In this document: one piece after another, positions 45,785-54,487 of the stretch
How the letters are laid out: each line of letters opens with the position of its first letter
Numbering within the stretch: position 1 is the stretch's first letter
From: Bacteroidota bacterium
GTDB lineage: Bacteria; Bacteroidota; Bacteroidia; Bacteroidales; F082
Length of the DNA: 64,000 nucleotides
NCBI GenBank assembly: GCA_009773165.1
Contig: WOUZ01000009.1
Location: forward strand, 1 to 64,000
Reading direction: 5' to 3'
Program-made: the position numbers and the translations under genes
The notes under the pieces: model-generated
Told to the model about the DNA's origin: nothing
Seen by the model: only the letters and a program-made list of their open reading frames with translations
The model's database searches: none

Positions 45785-45816
45785 TTGCTCCACTCTGCAA
45801 TATGCGAGAGGAGCAA
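45785..45816. repeat. Stem-loop near the accessory/core border
   Basis: TTGCTCC (45,785-45,791) pairs with GGAGCAA (45,810-45,816), and inner CTC/GAG adds a second short stem around TGCAATATGC. There is no T run on either side, so it is not a typical terminator. It could be part of an IS1595 end. Confidence 0.35.
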
Positions 45817-45858
45817 GTCGCTAACAAAATAATTATGAAAACTATATTTTAAAATAGC

Positions 45859-47946
45859 TTAATTTCCAATCTGTGTTGGATATATTTTGTCATCATTTCG
45901 GTAACCGGAAAGATTCTTATACCAATCTTGATAATTGGTACCACCACTTTGAGCCCATTCAGCAAAGTGATTGAATGCTCCGGTAATATCCTGAAATTCA
46001 ATCACCCAGTCGAATCCTTCGGCGATATTAATAGCCCAAGGCAGATTATCGGCTGTCACAAAATAACGGCCAGCAGCTGCAGAAGAATTGTCTTCCCATT
46101 GACCCAATAATGAGGTATTCATTAAGTCGGATGGTTCATAGTTCGGCAAATGAATTTCCCATCCACGTTCGCCCGGCGCTCCATTTATCTCAGTATTAAC
46201 AACCAGGAAAGGATTGAATGATCCTATATTTAATTCGCTATATGTAATGGCATTATTTGCAAAAACGATGTTAACAACAATAGTGACCGGCTCAGTGTAA
46301 TTGTATTCTAATTGGGTATTTACACCAATTCCACCTGTAGTTTGTGGCATCAAGCGACGAACATCATCAAATACGATGATAGTGGCCTTGCTTTGGTTAT
46401 TCTCTAGTCCGTTGCTTGCTATGTTAAATACGGTATTATTGATTACATTATACCCACTTACTGAGACAATAGCATCAGGAGATACAGTTGGCAGTGTGAA
46501 TCCAAAACCGTTGTGGTACGAAGCTCCAAAAGCTTTTACAACAAAGGTGGCATTAATACTTTGTACTTTTTCCTGGTTATCTTTATTTATTGCGAAATCA
46601 TAATCGATGACAAGGTCGTTGAAATCATAATCGCCTTTTCCAGGCCATAAATCTTCATATGCCAAAGTTCCCGTATATTGCTCTGTTGAAGGTTCCTGAC
46701 TACCACAACTGCTAATTGTTGCTTGAATATCCTCATTTAATGGAGTTTCTACAACAATTCTAAATTCGTCAGAAATAAGTCCGGTATAAGTTAGTTCAAG
46801 GTCTTCATTTACATCCAAATCGTATGTTCCGTTATCCACTTCCACACCGTTTTTTGTAACTGAATAATCAAAAGCAGAAGTCATGTTGCCGTCGCCAGTA
46901 TTACTAATTGTAAATACCACATCACTGGTTAAACACATTGCAGAAACTTCAATATATGGATCATCTTGTATAGGATCCGGGGGGCATGTAAGTACATTTC
47001 CATTCACACCATCGTTGAAACTGTTAATAATGCTTTCAGCTGCTGAACTCCATTCCGATGCTGTCAATCCCTTCATATCTCCACCTCCAAGAGCTGTTTC
47101 AGCCATTATTAGGAAATCATTAACAGTAGTGTTGGCAAATGGTCCACCGATAAAAACAAGTTCTCCGAGGGTATAACCGGCTGGATTTGTTCCAAGAACT
47201 CCGGCTGCACTGTAATCTCGGTTCAAACGCGCAGCTATTATCTGGTTAGCCATATTGCCAAGTGGACCTAAAGGATTTAAAACATTACCTGGAGCAAGTA
47301 TTCTGGGTTCACCTCCACCTATTGCACTTAAACAAACCCCAACAGCATTTCCTGAGTTGAAAATCACGGTATTACCAATTCCAACAACAAAGCTGCCATT
47401 CGGGTAAACTGTGCTAAAATTCCTATCCCTAAACCACCCTATAGGAATAACATTGTTATATCTCGGTGGCCTTGGTATTTGTCCCCAACCTCCCCGGGAG
47501 TAGGTTTTATATCCAACTAAGTCACAATTAACTACACTAGTTGATTTAAAAGATCTATTAAAATTATATGTTACAGTGGATTCTCCAATATAGGCTATAT
47601 TGGGACCACTGGTACCATTATAAATAAATCTTAAATCAGTAATATAAGAAGGAATAGTGATTTTAGTTCTTAACGTTCTTGAACCATCATCCGGGAATCC
47701 CCGGAAGTATTTAACTGAACCGTCACGGTTGGTAACAATTAATGGCTGTATTTCTCCTGATTCAGGTAGTATTACAACAAGATCTACTGTTTGGGTTGTT
47801 TTCCAATCGAAATTGGAAGGAACAACTAAATCGTTTACCGATTCAATTACTCCATCAGGTTTAATATCATCGTCATGCACTTTTTTGCAACTCACTGCAA
47901 CCAATGTGAAAATGATTAGAACAACTAATAATTTGAATGTTTTCAT
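45859..47946 (-). CDS. LruC-domain lipoprotein
   Basis: The 695-residue protein has a lipobox at about residue 20 (TLVAVSC). The C-terminal half carries the LruC/DUF4842 domain: TLAYEDLWPGKGDYDFNDLVIDYDF (Ca-binding-like acidic loop), VKAFGASYHNGFGFTLP, WEIHLPNYEPSDLMN. The N-terminal part has a beta-rich region and a Gly-rich segment around GEPRILAPGN. LruC proteins of Bacteroidota are surface lipoproteins of unknown role; some are vesicle-associated. It has its own promoter at 47,990-47,997. Confidence 0.82.
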   Translation of the reverse strand: MKTFKLLVVLIIFTLVAVSCKKVHDDDIKPDGVIESVNDLVVPSNFDWKTTQTVDLVVILPESGEIQPLIVTNRDGSVKYFRGFPDDGSRTLRTKITIPSYITDLRFIYNGTSGPNIAYIGESTVTYNFNRSFKSTSVVNCDLVGYKTYSRGGWGQIPRPPRYNNVIPIGWFRDRNFSTVYPNGSFVVGIGNTVIFNSGNAVGVCLSAIGGGEPRILAPGNVLNPLGPLGNMANQIIAARLNRDYSAAGVLGTNPAGYTLGELVFIGGPFANTTVNDFLIMAETALGGGDMKGLTASEWSSAAESIINSFNDGVNGNVLTCPPDPIQDDPYIEVSAMCLTSDVVFTISNTGDGNMTSAFDYSVTKNGVEVDNGTYDLDVNEDLELTYTGLISDEFRIVVETPLNEDIQATISSCGSQEPSTEQYTGTLAYEDLWPGKGDYDFNDLVIDYDFAINKDNQEKVQSINATFVVKAFGASYHNGFGFTLPTVSPDAIVSVSGYNVINNTVFNIASNGLENNQSKATIIVFDDVRRLMPQTTGGIGVNTQLEYNYTEPVTIVVNIVFANNAITYSELNIGSFNPFLVVNTEINGAPGERGWEIHLPNYEPSDLMNTSLLGQWEDNSSAAAGRYFVTADNLPWAINIAEGFDWVIEFQDITGAFNHFAEWAQSGGTNYQDWYKNLSGYRNDDKIYPTQIGN

Positions 47947-47989
47947 AATATAAAATTTATAGCTAATTACCCTATGTCAATAAGTGCAC

Positions 47990-47997
47990 CAAAGATA
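47990..47997 (-). promoter_or_regulatory. -7 box for the LruC lipoprotein gene
   Basis: CAAAGATA on the plus strand is TATCTTTG on the minus strand, matching TAnnTTTG. It lies about 45 bp upstream of the ATG at 47,946. Confidence 0.5.
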
Positions 47998-48204
47998 TAA
48001 ATATCTAATATACAATATCATAAAGTAATACTTTCATTATTCAAAAGTCTCAAATTGAATCATTATTCCCATTCTGATTAATCATCAGTACTGTATAGGT
48101 GTATTGGTTTATAATTATATCCCTGTTATCACACAATTTTAATGCTAATTTCCTCATCTCATTTTTTCATATTTCTCATGATTAACATTAGCAATGGGGC
48201 GTAA

Positions 48205-49116
48205 TTAAATTACTTCTGTTCCCAAGAATGTTACAACATAATTTGCAAATGTTTCGGGTAGCTGGTACATCAATCCGTGACCGGAATCCTGCACTTTTAT
48301 CAGTGTAGCTGTGCTGATTGACCCGGCAAGAAAAGTTGAGTTCTGACTTGGGACTACCTTATCCTTTTCTCCGCAGATGACCAATACAGGTGCCTCAATA
48401 GAATTCAGTTGTGCGTGTGAACCACCACCAGGCATCAGCCAATCTTGTATTGCAAGGTATTGCATACCAATGGTTTCGTAGTTATAAGGTTCGGTGGCAT
48501 CGGGGAGAAATGTCCAGGGTTCGGGATGTGCCGCCAGCCAGTCATCAGGAAAAAGTAGGCTGAGACGTTCCATGGGTGTTGCTGAGGGATTTTCAAGAAT
48601 GTCAATGATTTCCTGAGAAGGGTTGACAACGAGGGTATCTCCGCAATTGGTTGCATATAATATCAGCTTATTCACTTTTTCAGGATGATTAATTGCAAAC
48701 ATCTGGGCAACATATCCTCCCATTGACCAGCCAAGCACATGTGCCTTGTCAATACTCAATTCCGTGAGTAATGCGTTAACATCTTCAGCTAGCGAGCTAA
48801 TGGATATTATAGAGTCGGTATTCGTACTCAGGCCCATACCCCGATAATCAAAAACAATGACTTTATATTTTGTTTTAAAAATCTCAATCGCTTTGGTGCT
48901 CCATAAATCCATGTTAGTTGAAAAGCCAATACACATGACCAATGGCTCGCCTGAACCAAAGGTTTTATAAGCAATTTTTGCGTTGGTTATGTCGGCGTAC
49001 TTAACTACACCATCATTATTGGTATCATCAGTGTCGTTTTTTTTACAGCCTGATCCAGTAACTGAGAGTAGTAAAACAACTAAAAATGTTGAGTTAAAAA
49101 ATCCTGTATTTTTCAT
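48205..49116 (-). CDS. Alpha/beta hydrolase lipoprotein
   Basis: The protein is about 303 residues from MKNTGFF; a longer frame starts at 49,155 without a better signal. The lipobox Cys is residue 24 (SVTGSGC). The catalytic residues are Ser131 in LGWSMGGYVA, Asp in ICGEKDKVVPS and His in QDSGHGLMYQLP, with the oxyanion segment IGFSTNMDLWS. The family includes esterases, haloperoxidase-like enzymes and lactonases, and specificity is open. It is a single gene. Confidence 0.85.
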   Translation of the reverse strand: MKNTGFFNSTFLVVLLLSVTGSGCKKNDTDDTNNDGVVKYADITNAKIAYKTFGSGEPLVMCIGFSTNMDLWSTKAIEIFKTKYKVIVFDYRGMGLSTNTDSIISISSLAEDVNALLTELSIDKAHVLGWSMGGYVAQMFAINHPEKVNKLILYATNCGDTLVVNPSQEIIDILENPSATPMERLSLLFPDDWLAAHPEPWTFLPDATEPYNYETIGMQYLAIQDWLMPGGGSHAQLNSIEAPVLVICGEKDKVVPSQNSTFLAGSISTATLIKVQDSGHGLMYQLPETFANYVVTFLGTEVI

Positions 49117-49285
49117 AGCAAAAAAATCGGTTTCCATTTTACAATAAAAAATCACTTGACCTTTTTCAGAATTCCAAAAAGATTAAAAATGATGTAATCG
49201 AGGTAAGGAGTAATTTCACAACAATTTAAAAGTGGTCAAGTTAGAGCGACTTTTAAAGCGTTAATGAACTAGTTTTAAGATTATA

Positions 49286-49293
49286 CAAATATA
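49286..49293 (-). promoter_or_regulatory. Candidate -7 box for the alpha/beta hydrolase gene
   Basis: CAAATATA on the plus strand is TATATTTG on the minus strand, matching TAnnTTTG. The implied leader to the ATG at 49,116 would be long, about 165 nt, so support is modest. Confidence 0.3.
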
Positions 49294-49452
49294 CTGGTTG
49301 AAAAAAGGAAAGTCAAGAGTGTTGAAGATAGGCATGAATTTGAAGATTTGAGTCTTATTATCAATCTTAACTAACATTGGTTTAAAAATCTTCAAACCCT
49401 AAAATTGGTCCTTCTTCAAAATCATTTTAAAAGACGAAAACTAATCGCAATT

Positions 49453-50697
49453 CTATTGAAAGTTGAAGAGTAGTGGAAAAAGAAATACAACTATGATGGT
49501 CCAGCCTGTATAAACCGGCAGGAAAATGGCGATACTGTTTTCGACAGATTGCAATTCATCTGAATTTCTTAAAGATTTAAACAGCTTAAAAGTCACCAGA
49601 AGCAAATTCATTAAAATGAGGATGTTAGCGCCAAAAACTGCTATTCTGTTGGGGGTTATACCCCATTCAGTGATTCTGAATATGATGGCTGAAAGCGCAA
49701 TTCCATTCACAATAATCGTTACTACCGAGAGAGCCAGAAGTAGTAAAATACCTGTTTTATTAGATTTTCTGTCGGAAGACTCTGCAACAGAAAACAGTAT
49801 AATTGCCATAACTCCGATAAGAAGTATGTTAAAAACCATGAGAAATTCGCGGTCATTATAGGGGTCTTTGCCGGTATAGATGATGGCAATTAAATATGCC
49901 GTTATCATTATTAAAACTAAAGGAGTAAAAACTTTAGCAATGACAGGGGAGACGTTTTGAACAAGTTGAGGATTTGATCTTACAAGGTAAGTTGCTACGA
50001 TTGGGGCAGCAGCTAGTCCCCAGATGGCTACATATTTGAAATAAAATTCTTCAATAGGAATTTCAATCAATTTAAAAAGGCCCACAGTAACAGCTGATAA
50101 AATTCCTCCAGCGATTAATGTAACCGCTGTCATCACTACCAAATCGCCATTATACCTCAAAAAATCAATACGTTTTTGAAAACTTTTATAATGGTTTCCA
50201 GTGAAGACAAAACCCGTCAAAGCCCATAATAAAAGTGGCAGATGGATACAAGCTAAAATCAGCGTGTCGCTGTTTTCGTTATTCGGCAGGAAGTTGACAT
50301 GCACAGCCGAGATTATAAAGATTCCTGCGATTAATGCAATTTTTTTGATTTGAAGAGCTTGTTTCCATGCGAAATAGACTGAAAGCATCGGGAAAATGAT
50401 AAATGCAATGTTACGTGAATAGAAAATCTCCTCATCAAAACCAGTAAAATGTGGGATCTTGGCAATAAGTCCGGCTGTTAACGAAATCATCAATACAAAA
50501 AGTAGTTCTTTGGATGTACCGAGATTAAGTCCAGTAGAATTACTCGTTAGCCGTTCGTGCCAGAATTGCACAGACAATTTTTGTTTATTCTCAGGATAAA
50601 TCAAGTCGAAGGCTTTCTTAAATCCGCTTTTGTTATCGCGATAAAGTTTTTCGAGCTCCTGAGGATCGTCTAGACTTTGGATGATTTTCTCTTTCAT
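49453..50697 (-). CDS. DUF4153 multi-pass membrane protein
   Basis: The 414-residue protein has a soluble N-terminal stretch (about 1-60, QSLDDPQELEKLYRDNKSGFKKAFDLIYPE) and then 10 to 12 hydrophobic segments. This matches DUF4153, a family of unknown function often next to regulators in Bacteroidota. A 17-bp inverted repeat at 50,777-50,793 precedes it, shared with the promoter of the upstream regulator operon, so it is probably part of the same regulon. Confidence 0.78.
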   Translation of the reverse strand: MKEKIIQSLDDPQELEKLYRDNKSGFKKAFDLIYPENKQKLSVQFWHERLTSNSTGLNLGTSKELLFVLMISLTAGLIAKIPHFTGFDEEIFYSRNIAFIIFPMLSVYFAWKQALQIKKIALIAGIFIISAVHVNFLPNNENSDTLILACIHLPLLLWALTGFVFTGNHYKSFQKRIDFLRYNGDLVVMTAVTLIAGGILSAVTVGLFKLIEIPIEEFYFKYVAIWGLAAAPIVATYLVRSNPQLVQNVSPVIAKVFTPLVLIMITAYLIAIIYTGKDPYNDREFLMVFNILLIGVMAIILFSVAESSDRKSNKTGILLLLALSVVTIIVNGIALSAIIFRITEWGITPNRIAVFGANILILMNLLLVTFKLFKSLRNSDELQSVENSIAIFLPVYTGWTIIVVFLFPLLFNFQ

Positions 50698-50776
50698 AAT
50701 GAGTATGTTATATAATTAATAAATAAATGAGCTGCACTATTTAACTAAATGAAATCAATAAAGGAATACTAAAAGT

Positions 50777-50793
50777 ACTTTGAATTGCAAAGT
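50777..50793 (-). promoter_or_regulatory. Putative operator 2 for the winged-helix regulator
   Basis: ACTTTG-AATTG-CAAAGT is a perfect 6-bp inverted repeat with a 5-bp spacer, 80 bp upstream of the DUF4153 start. The same palindrome, extended by GTACTTTTA on the minus strand, occurs at 51,766-51,782. Over 24 positions the two sites differ at only two. Confidence 0.6.
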
Positions 50794-50851
50794 AGATGAT
50801 CATAGAAAAATTGTTTTCAGAAGATAATTTGTCATTTTATGAAGTTCAGTG

Positions 50852-51151
50852 TTATTTTTGAGATTGTATCAATCGTTCGAGGGCGCTAAGGTGGTTTGAA
50901 AAAGCTATTTTACCAAGATCCGTTATAAAATAACGCGTGTTTGGCTTTCGGCCAATAAATGATTTTTCCATTCCAATAAACTCCTCTTTTTCTAATGCCT
51001 TTATGTGACTCGCCAAATTTCCGTCGGTAGCATCAAGATATTCTTTTAGGGCATTGAAATCAAGCACATCATTTACCGATAACACCGACATGATACCCAA
51101 TCGGATACGACTTTCAAAAGCTTTATTAAAACCAGTTTCCAGCACTTTCAC
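50852..51151 (-). CDS. Winged-helix transcriptional regulator (HTH_34/ArsR-like)
   Basis: The protein is about 99 residues. GFNKAFESRIRLGIMSVLSVNDVLDFNALKEYLDATDGNLASHIKALE is the winged-helix core (PF13601-like), followed by a wing FIGRKPNTRYFITDLGKIAF. The start is GTG at 51,151 and overlaps the stop of the upstream membrane-protein gene (GTGA), so the two are coupled. The longer ORF from 51,217 would overlap that gene further and lacks domain support. The protein probably represses both its own operon and DUF4153 through the 17-bp palindromes. Confidence 0.82.
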   Translation of the reverse strand: MKVLETGFNKAFESRIRLGIMSVLSVNDVLDFNALKEYLDATDGNLASHIKALEKEEFIGMEKSFIGRKPNTRYFITDLGKIAFSNHLSALERLIQSQK

Positions 51152-51756
51152 CGTTTGTATTTTACTTGAATGTAAATGCCATAAACAATATGCATCAATC
51201 CAAAGCCTGCAGCCCAAATCAGCAATGCCCAGCTAATGAAACAGGCACTTATAAGTCCAAGTATGATCAGTATTACTCCTAGTATCTTTACTTCCTTATA
51301 GGTGAAATTTCCGGCGTTGTAAAGCGCAAGCCCATAAAAAATAAGGCTTATAGATGACAACATGTTGAAATGGGACTGAGAAATCATGATGATTAAGAAT
51401 ATTCCTCCGGTAACCAATGGGACAGCCATATTAAGGAGCAGGCGTCGTGATGTCGCATTCCATATCGGCTCTGAGCGTTTTGAAGCACTTTTGTACGATA
51501 AAAAAACGGCAGTTGTGAGTGCAAGTACTAATAAGGCTAATGCCAAAAGTATAACATTCAGCATGTCGGAAGGAGTGATACTTGACTCTTCACCGGGTTT
51601 GAAATTAAAAAGCGTATAAGCAATGTAGGCAGCAACCAACGCATAAATACCAGCTAATATACCAGCCCAACCCGAAAGTGAGATAAACTTCGATGAACGT
51701 TCCATCATCTGCCTAATCTCAGCAAGGTCTTTTATGTAATCTTTTTCTTTATTCAT
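51148..51756 (-). CDS. Multi-pass membrane protein coupled to a winged-helix regulator
   Basis: The protein is about 202 residues. A short soluble N-terminus (MNKEKDYIKDLAEIRQMMERSSKFISLSGW) is followed by six hydrophobic segments. Homologues sit next to HTH_34 regulators in many Bacteroidota, function unknown. The ATG at 51,756 fits the promoter at 51,777-51,784; an earlier in-frame start at 51,801 lies upstream of that box. It possibly senses a membrane state and passes it to the co-translated regulator (inference). Confidence 0.75.
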   Translation of the reverse strand: MNKEKDYIKDLAEIRQMMERSSKFISLSGWAGILAGIYALVAAYIAYTLFNFKPGEESSITPSDMLNVILLALALLVLALTTAVFLSYKSASKRSEPIWNATSRRLLLNMAVPLVTGGIFLIIMISQSHFNMLSSISLIFYGLALYNAGNFTYKEVKILGVILIILGLISACFISWALLIWAAGFGLMHIVYGIYIQVKYKR

Positions 51757-51765
51757 TTTAAAAGT

Positions 51766-51784
51766 ACTTTGAAATACAAAGTTA
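51766..51784 (-). promoter_or_regulatory. Operator 1 overlapping the -7 box of the regulator operon
   Basis: ACTTTG-AAATA-CAAAGT (51,766-51,782) is a perfect 6-bp inverted repeat with a 5-bp spacer. On the minus strand the -7 box TAACTTTG (51,784 to 51,777) overlaps it, so a bound regulator would block RNA polymerase. This is consistent with autorepression. Confidence 0.62.
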
Positions 51785-51961
51785 GAGCATAAATTCAACA
51801 ATGCAACATTTTAGTCTGATTTTTTTAATAAAAATAAATTAGAAAGTAAATCAGTTATATCTTCTTGATTTGTAATACTATAAGAGTAGCATATTTGAAG
51901 ATTGCCTTAATAAATTTGCGTTTTTATTGCAATTAAAAGCCTAACTTAATGCCAGCCGGTG

Positions 51962-52765
51962 TCAATGTCCCAGCTTAAGGGTTTCAGGAGGCGAGGGTAC
52001 TTTCTCCATTTCATATGTAATAATAATATTGTTTTCTCTCAAACCTGTCCATACCATCTTGTTTCCATCCAGGGTGAAATTCCAACATTCATATGCCAGA
52101 CCAGTGCCACCACTAAGTAAGTCGTTAGAATAATTCGTAGCCATCAATTGTTCATAAAGGAAATAGCGACCTTCATTGTCTGACTTTCTTATCCAGTTGC
52201 TGTTTTCATCCTGGTAATAGTAGTTGTATGTGCTATCGGCAAAATATTCCCAGTAATGGTTCAAGCTGTCAACAGAGCCTTCGGTTGTGCAGCGTCCGTA
52301 CCAGACACCAGTAAATTCTGTACTGAAATCATTGGTAACTCTTTTACAGGTATAGGTATTTGTATTGGCAAATGCCTCCCCATTCACCAAAAAAGTCAGA
52401 ATAGAATAGGTAAGCGTATCCTGATCGAGGGAAATGATTTTAAAAACCATTTTGTATGAATTTCCCAGCACATCTGTGCCCTCAATATTAATAAGACTGC
52501 TGCTGACGCTGTAAGTGTAGTTGCTGTTTTCATGCCAGCTTTTATTGTTCTCATTCATTTGAAATCCAGCTGCATACAACTGCGTTAGGTCCGATTTAAA
52601 TTTCATGATAAAAGTTGCATCGGTCAAAACTGGCTGCTCATTGACCATTGTATTAACCCAGGTACCTTGCAGAAGATCAGCATTGGTGGGTTCGTCATCT
52701 TTTGCACAACCACCAAATACAATGATGGTCAGGGAAAGAATGAATAACATGTTAAGTTTTTTCAT
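51962..52765 (-). CDS. Lipoprotein with two lipocalin-like domains
   Basis: The protein is about 267 residues with a lipobox Cys near residue 19 (IIVFGGC). Two repeats of a lipocalin-like domain begin LLQGTWVNTMVNEQP and EFTGVWYGRCTTEGS, each followed by strands (YTYSVSSSLINIEG, LAYECWNFTLDGNKM). Such DUF4923/lipocalin_5-like lipoproteins are common in Bacteroidota; ligands are unknown. The ATG at 52,765 is preferred over 52,789. It is a single gene. Confidence 0.7.
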   Translation of the reverse strand: MKKLNMLFILSLTIIVFGGCAKDDEPTNADLLQGTWVNTMVNEQPVLTDATFIMKFKSDLTQLYAAGFQMNENNKSWHENSNYTYSVSSSLINIEGTDVLGNSYKMVFKIISLDQDTLTYSILTFLVNGEAFANTNTYTCKRVTNDFSTEFTGVWYGRCTTEGSVDSLNHYWEYFADSTYNYYYQDENSNWIRKSDNEGRYFLYEQLMATNYSNDLLSGGTGLAYECWNFTLDGNKMVWTGLRENNIIITYEMEKVPSPPETLKLGH

Positions 52766-53320
52766 AATTGTTGGAATTTTTCGATACATCTATTTATTCT
52801 GAAAGTACAAACTCTGAAGGGTAGCCAGCTGTTCAATAGTTAAACCGAAGCCAACTGGAAAATAATTTTCAATGCCGCCATATTCTGTGTTTAACCTGTT
52901 AGTATGATAAGTCATTTTATCCAAAATTTTGGTGCACATAATGATCCTGCTAATTTAGTAATTACACTCTAAAGCTCAACTCTCTATTGATTATTTTAAA
53001 AAATAATTGGCTTTTTGTCTAAAGCATTGAAAATAAAGCAGTAGGAGGTGATTAGACCTTTTTTGAACTACATAATTTAACCAGCTTGTATCGTTTCAAT
53101 CTTGTAGGCAGATCAAATATTCTGAAGCTATAATGGCATGAATAACCACCGTTAGCCACCAAAGTCACTCAAAATGAACTCTTTTGCAACCACGATTCTT
53201 ATAATTTTCGATTTACAGTAAATCCACAACTAAGTTTAATTATCCACTTTAAAACATGGAGGATTAAGTTGGATTACAATTGTATAGTGCTCCAATTCTT
53301 ATAAAAACAGTTCGGTACAA
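52766..53320. other. Intergenic stretch without recognised features
   Basis: About 550 bp with no supported gene, repeat of classes A to D, or RNA on either strand. Confidence 0.5.
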
Positions 53321-54487
53321 TTAGTCCTTTGCAAAAATTGAAGGCGCAGTATCTCTCAAATTATAATGCGATGCCATCACTTCTCCATAAGCACCGGTGG
53401 AACGGATAACTACGATATCACCTCGTGAAGTAGCAGGTAAAAAAACAGCTTTTCCAAAACAATCCGACGACTCACATATTGGTCCAACCACGTCATAGGG
53501 AAGAAGTTGTTGGTCATTTTTACTTATATTTTCAATGGAGTGGTACGATTGATAAAGTGCAGGTCTGATGAGTTCGGTCATGCCGGCATCAAGGATTGCA
53601 AAGTTTGTTTTTAGGCCCTTTTTGATATAAAGCACCTTTGAGACCAGACTTCCACATTGTCCTACTATCGCTCTTCCAAGTTCAAAATGAAGCTGTTGTC
53701 CGGGTCTTAGTTGCAGAAAGCGATGAAATAACTGGAAGTAAGCTTCAAAATCAGGAATTGCTTCCTGATCGGGATGATGATAATTAATGCCCAAACCACC
53801 ACCTACATTGATGTGCTGAATAGGAATATGTTTCGAAACAAACCAATCGCTGATTTCGTTCACTCTTAGACAAAGGCTCTTGAAAGGATCAAGGCGAGTG
53901 ATTTGCGATCCGATATGAAAATGTAAACCGGTAAGTTGCAGATTTGGCAGGTGTTTCAGCTTTTCTGTAATGGATTCCAGTTCCCACATATTAATTCCAA
54001 ACTTATTCTCTTCAAGTCCGGTTGTGATATAATGATGTGTCTGAGCATCAACACCCGGATTGATACGAAGAGCGATCCTGGCTTTTTTGCATTGAATTAA
54101 AGCGCGTTCCTGTATGACTTCCAACTCTTGCTCCGACTCACAGTTGAAACAAAAAATATCATTTCTCAATGCAAGATCTATTTCAGCATCGCTTTTTCCA
54201 ACGCCCGCAAAGACAATGCCGCCAGGGTCGAAACCTGCGTCAACAGCACGTTGTACCTCATTTCCACTTACGCAATCAGCACCTTGAAGATAATGTCGGG
54301 TCATCTTCAGCACTTCATGGTGACTATTGGCCTTGAGTGCATAATGAACAACAAATCCATATTTTTGATAAGCTTTAACGGCAGCTTCCAGGGTAGCCCG
54401 CAAAAGTTCGGTATCATAAAAGTAAAAGGGAGTCGCCGTACCGCTTTGAACTATATCCTTTATAGTGTCTTTCAGTTTTTGGTTCAT
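53321..54487 (-). CDS. lysA: Diaminopimelate decarboxylase
   Basis: This is a 388-residue fold-type III PLP enzyme. The PLP lysine is Lys52 in VVHYALKANSH. HFHIGSQI, GGGLGINYH and ELGRAIVGQCG (glycine-rich phosphate loop) are present, as is the second-subunit catalytic Cys in GPICESSDCFG. It removes CO2 from meso-diaminopimelate to give L-lysine in the cytoplasm. It overlaps lysC by ATGA, so the first and last steps of the pathway are encoded together. The length is slightly below the 400-420 usual for the family. Confidence 0.93.
   Translation of the reverse strand: MNQKLKDTIKDIVQSGTATPFYFYDTELLRATLEAAVKAYQKYGFVVHYALKANSHHEVLKMTRHYLQGADCVSGNEVQRAVDAGFDPGGIVFAGVGKSDAEIDLALRNDIFCFNCESEQELEVIQERALIQCKKARIALRINPGVDAQTHHYITTGLEENKFGINMWELESITEKLKHLPNLQLTGLHFHIGSQITRLDPFKSLCLRVNEISDWFVSKHIPIQHINVGGGLGINYHHPDQEAIPDFEAYFQLFHRFLQLRPGQQLHFELGRAIVGQCGSLVSKVLYIKKGLKTNFAILDAGMTELIRPALYQSYHSIENISKNDQQLLPYDVVGPICESSDCFGKAVFLPATSRGDIVVIRSTGAYGEVMASHYNLRDTAPSIFAKD

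Noticed and set aside
45785..45816. Stem-loop as terminator of the LruC gene
   Set aside because: There is no T run on the minus-strand side and it lies over 40 bp after the stop; more likely part of the IS1595 remnant.
690..45860. A classical integron with attC sites
   Set aside because: No IntI-type integrase gene is present in the window, most repeat ends (GTTAGCA, AGTGTTA, CGTTAACGG) do not fit GTTRRRY/RYYYAAC, and class B is too long and asymmetric. Only class C copy 3 has a fitting core. Kept as a cassette-like hypothesis only.
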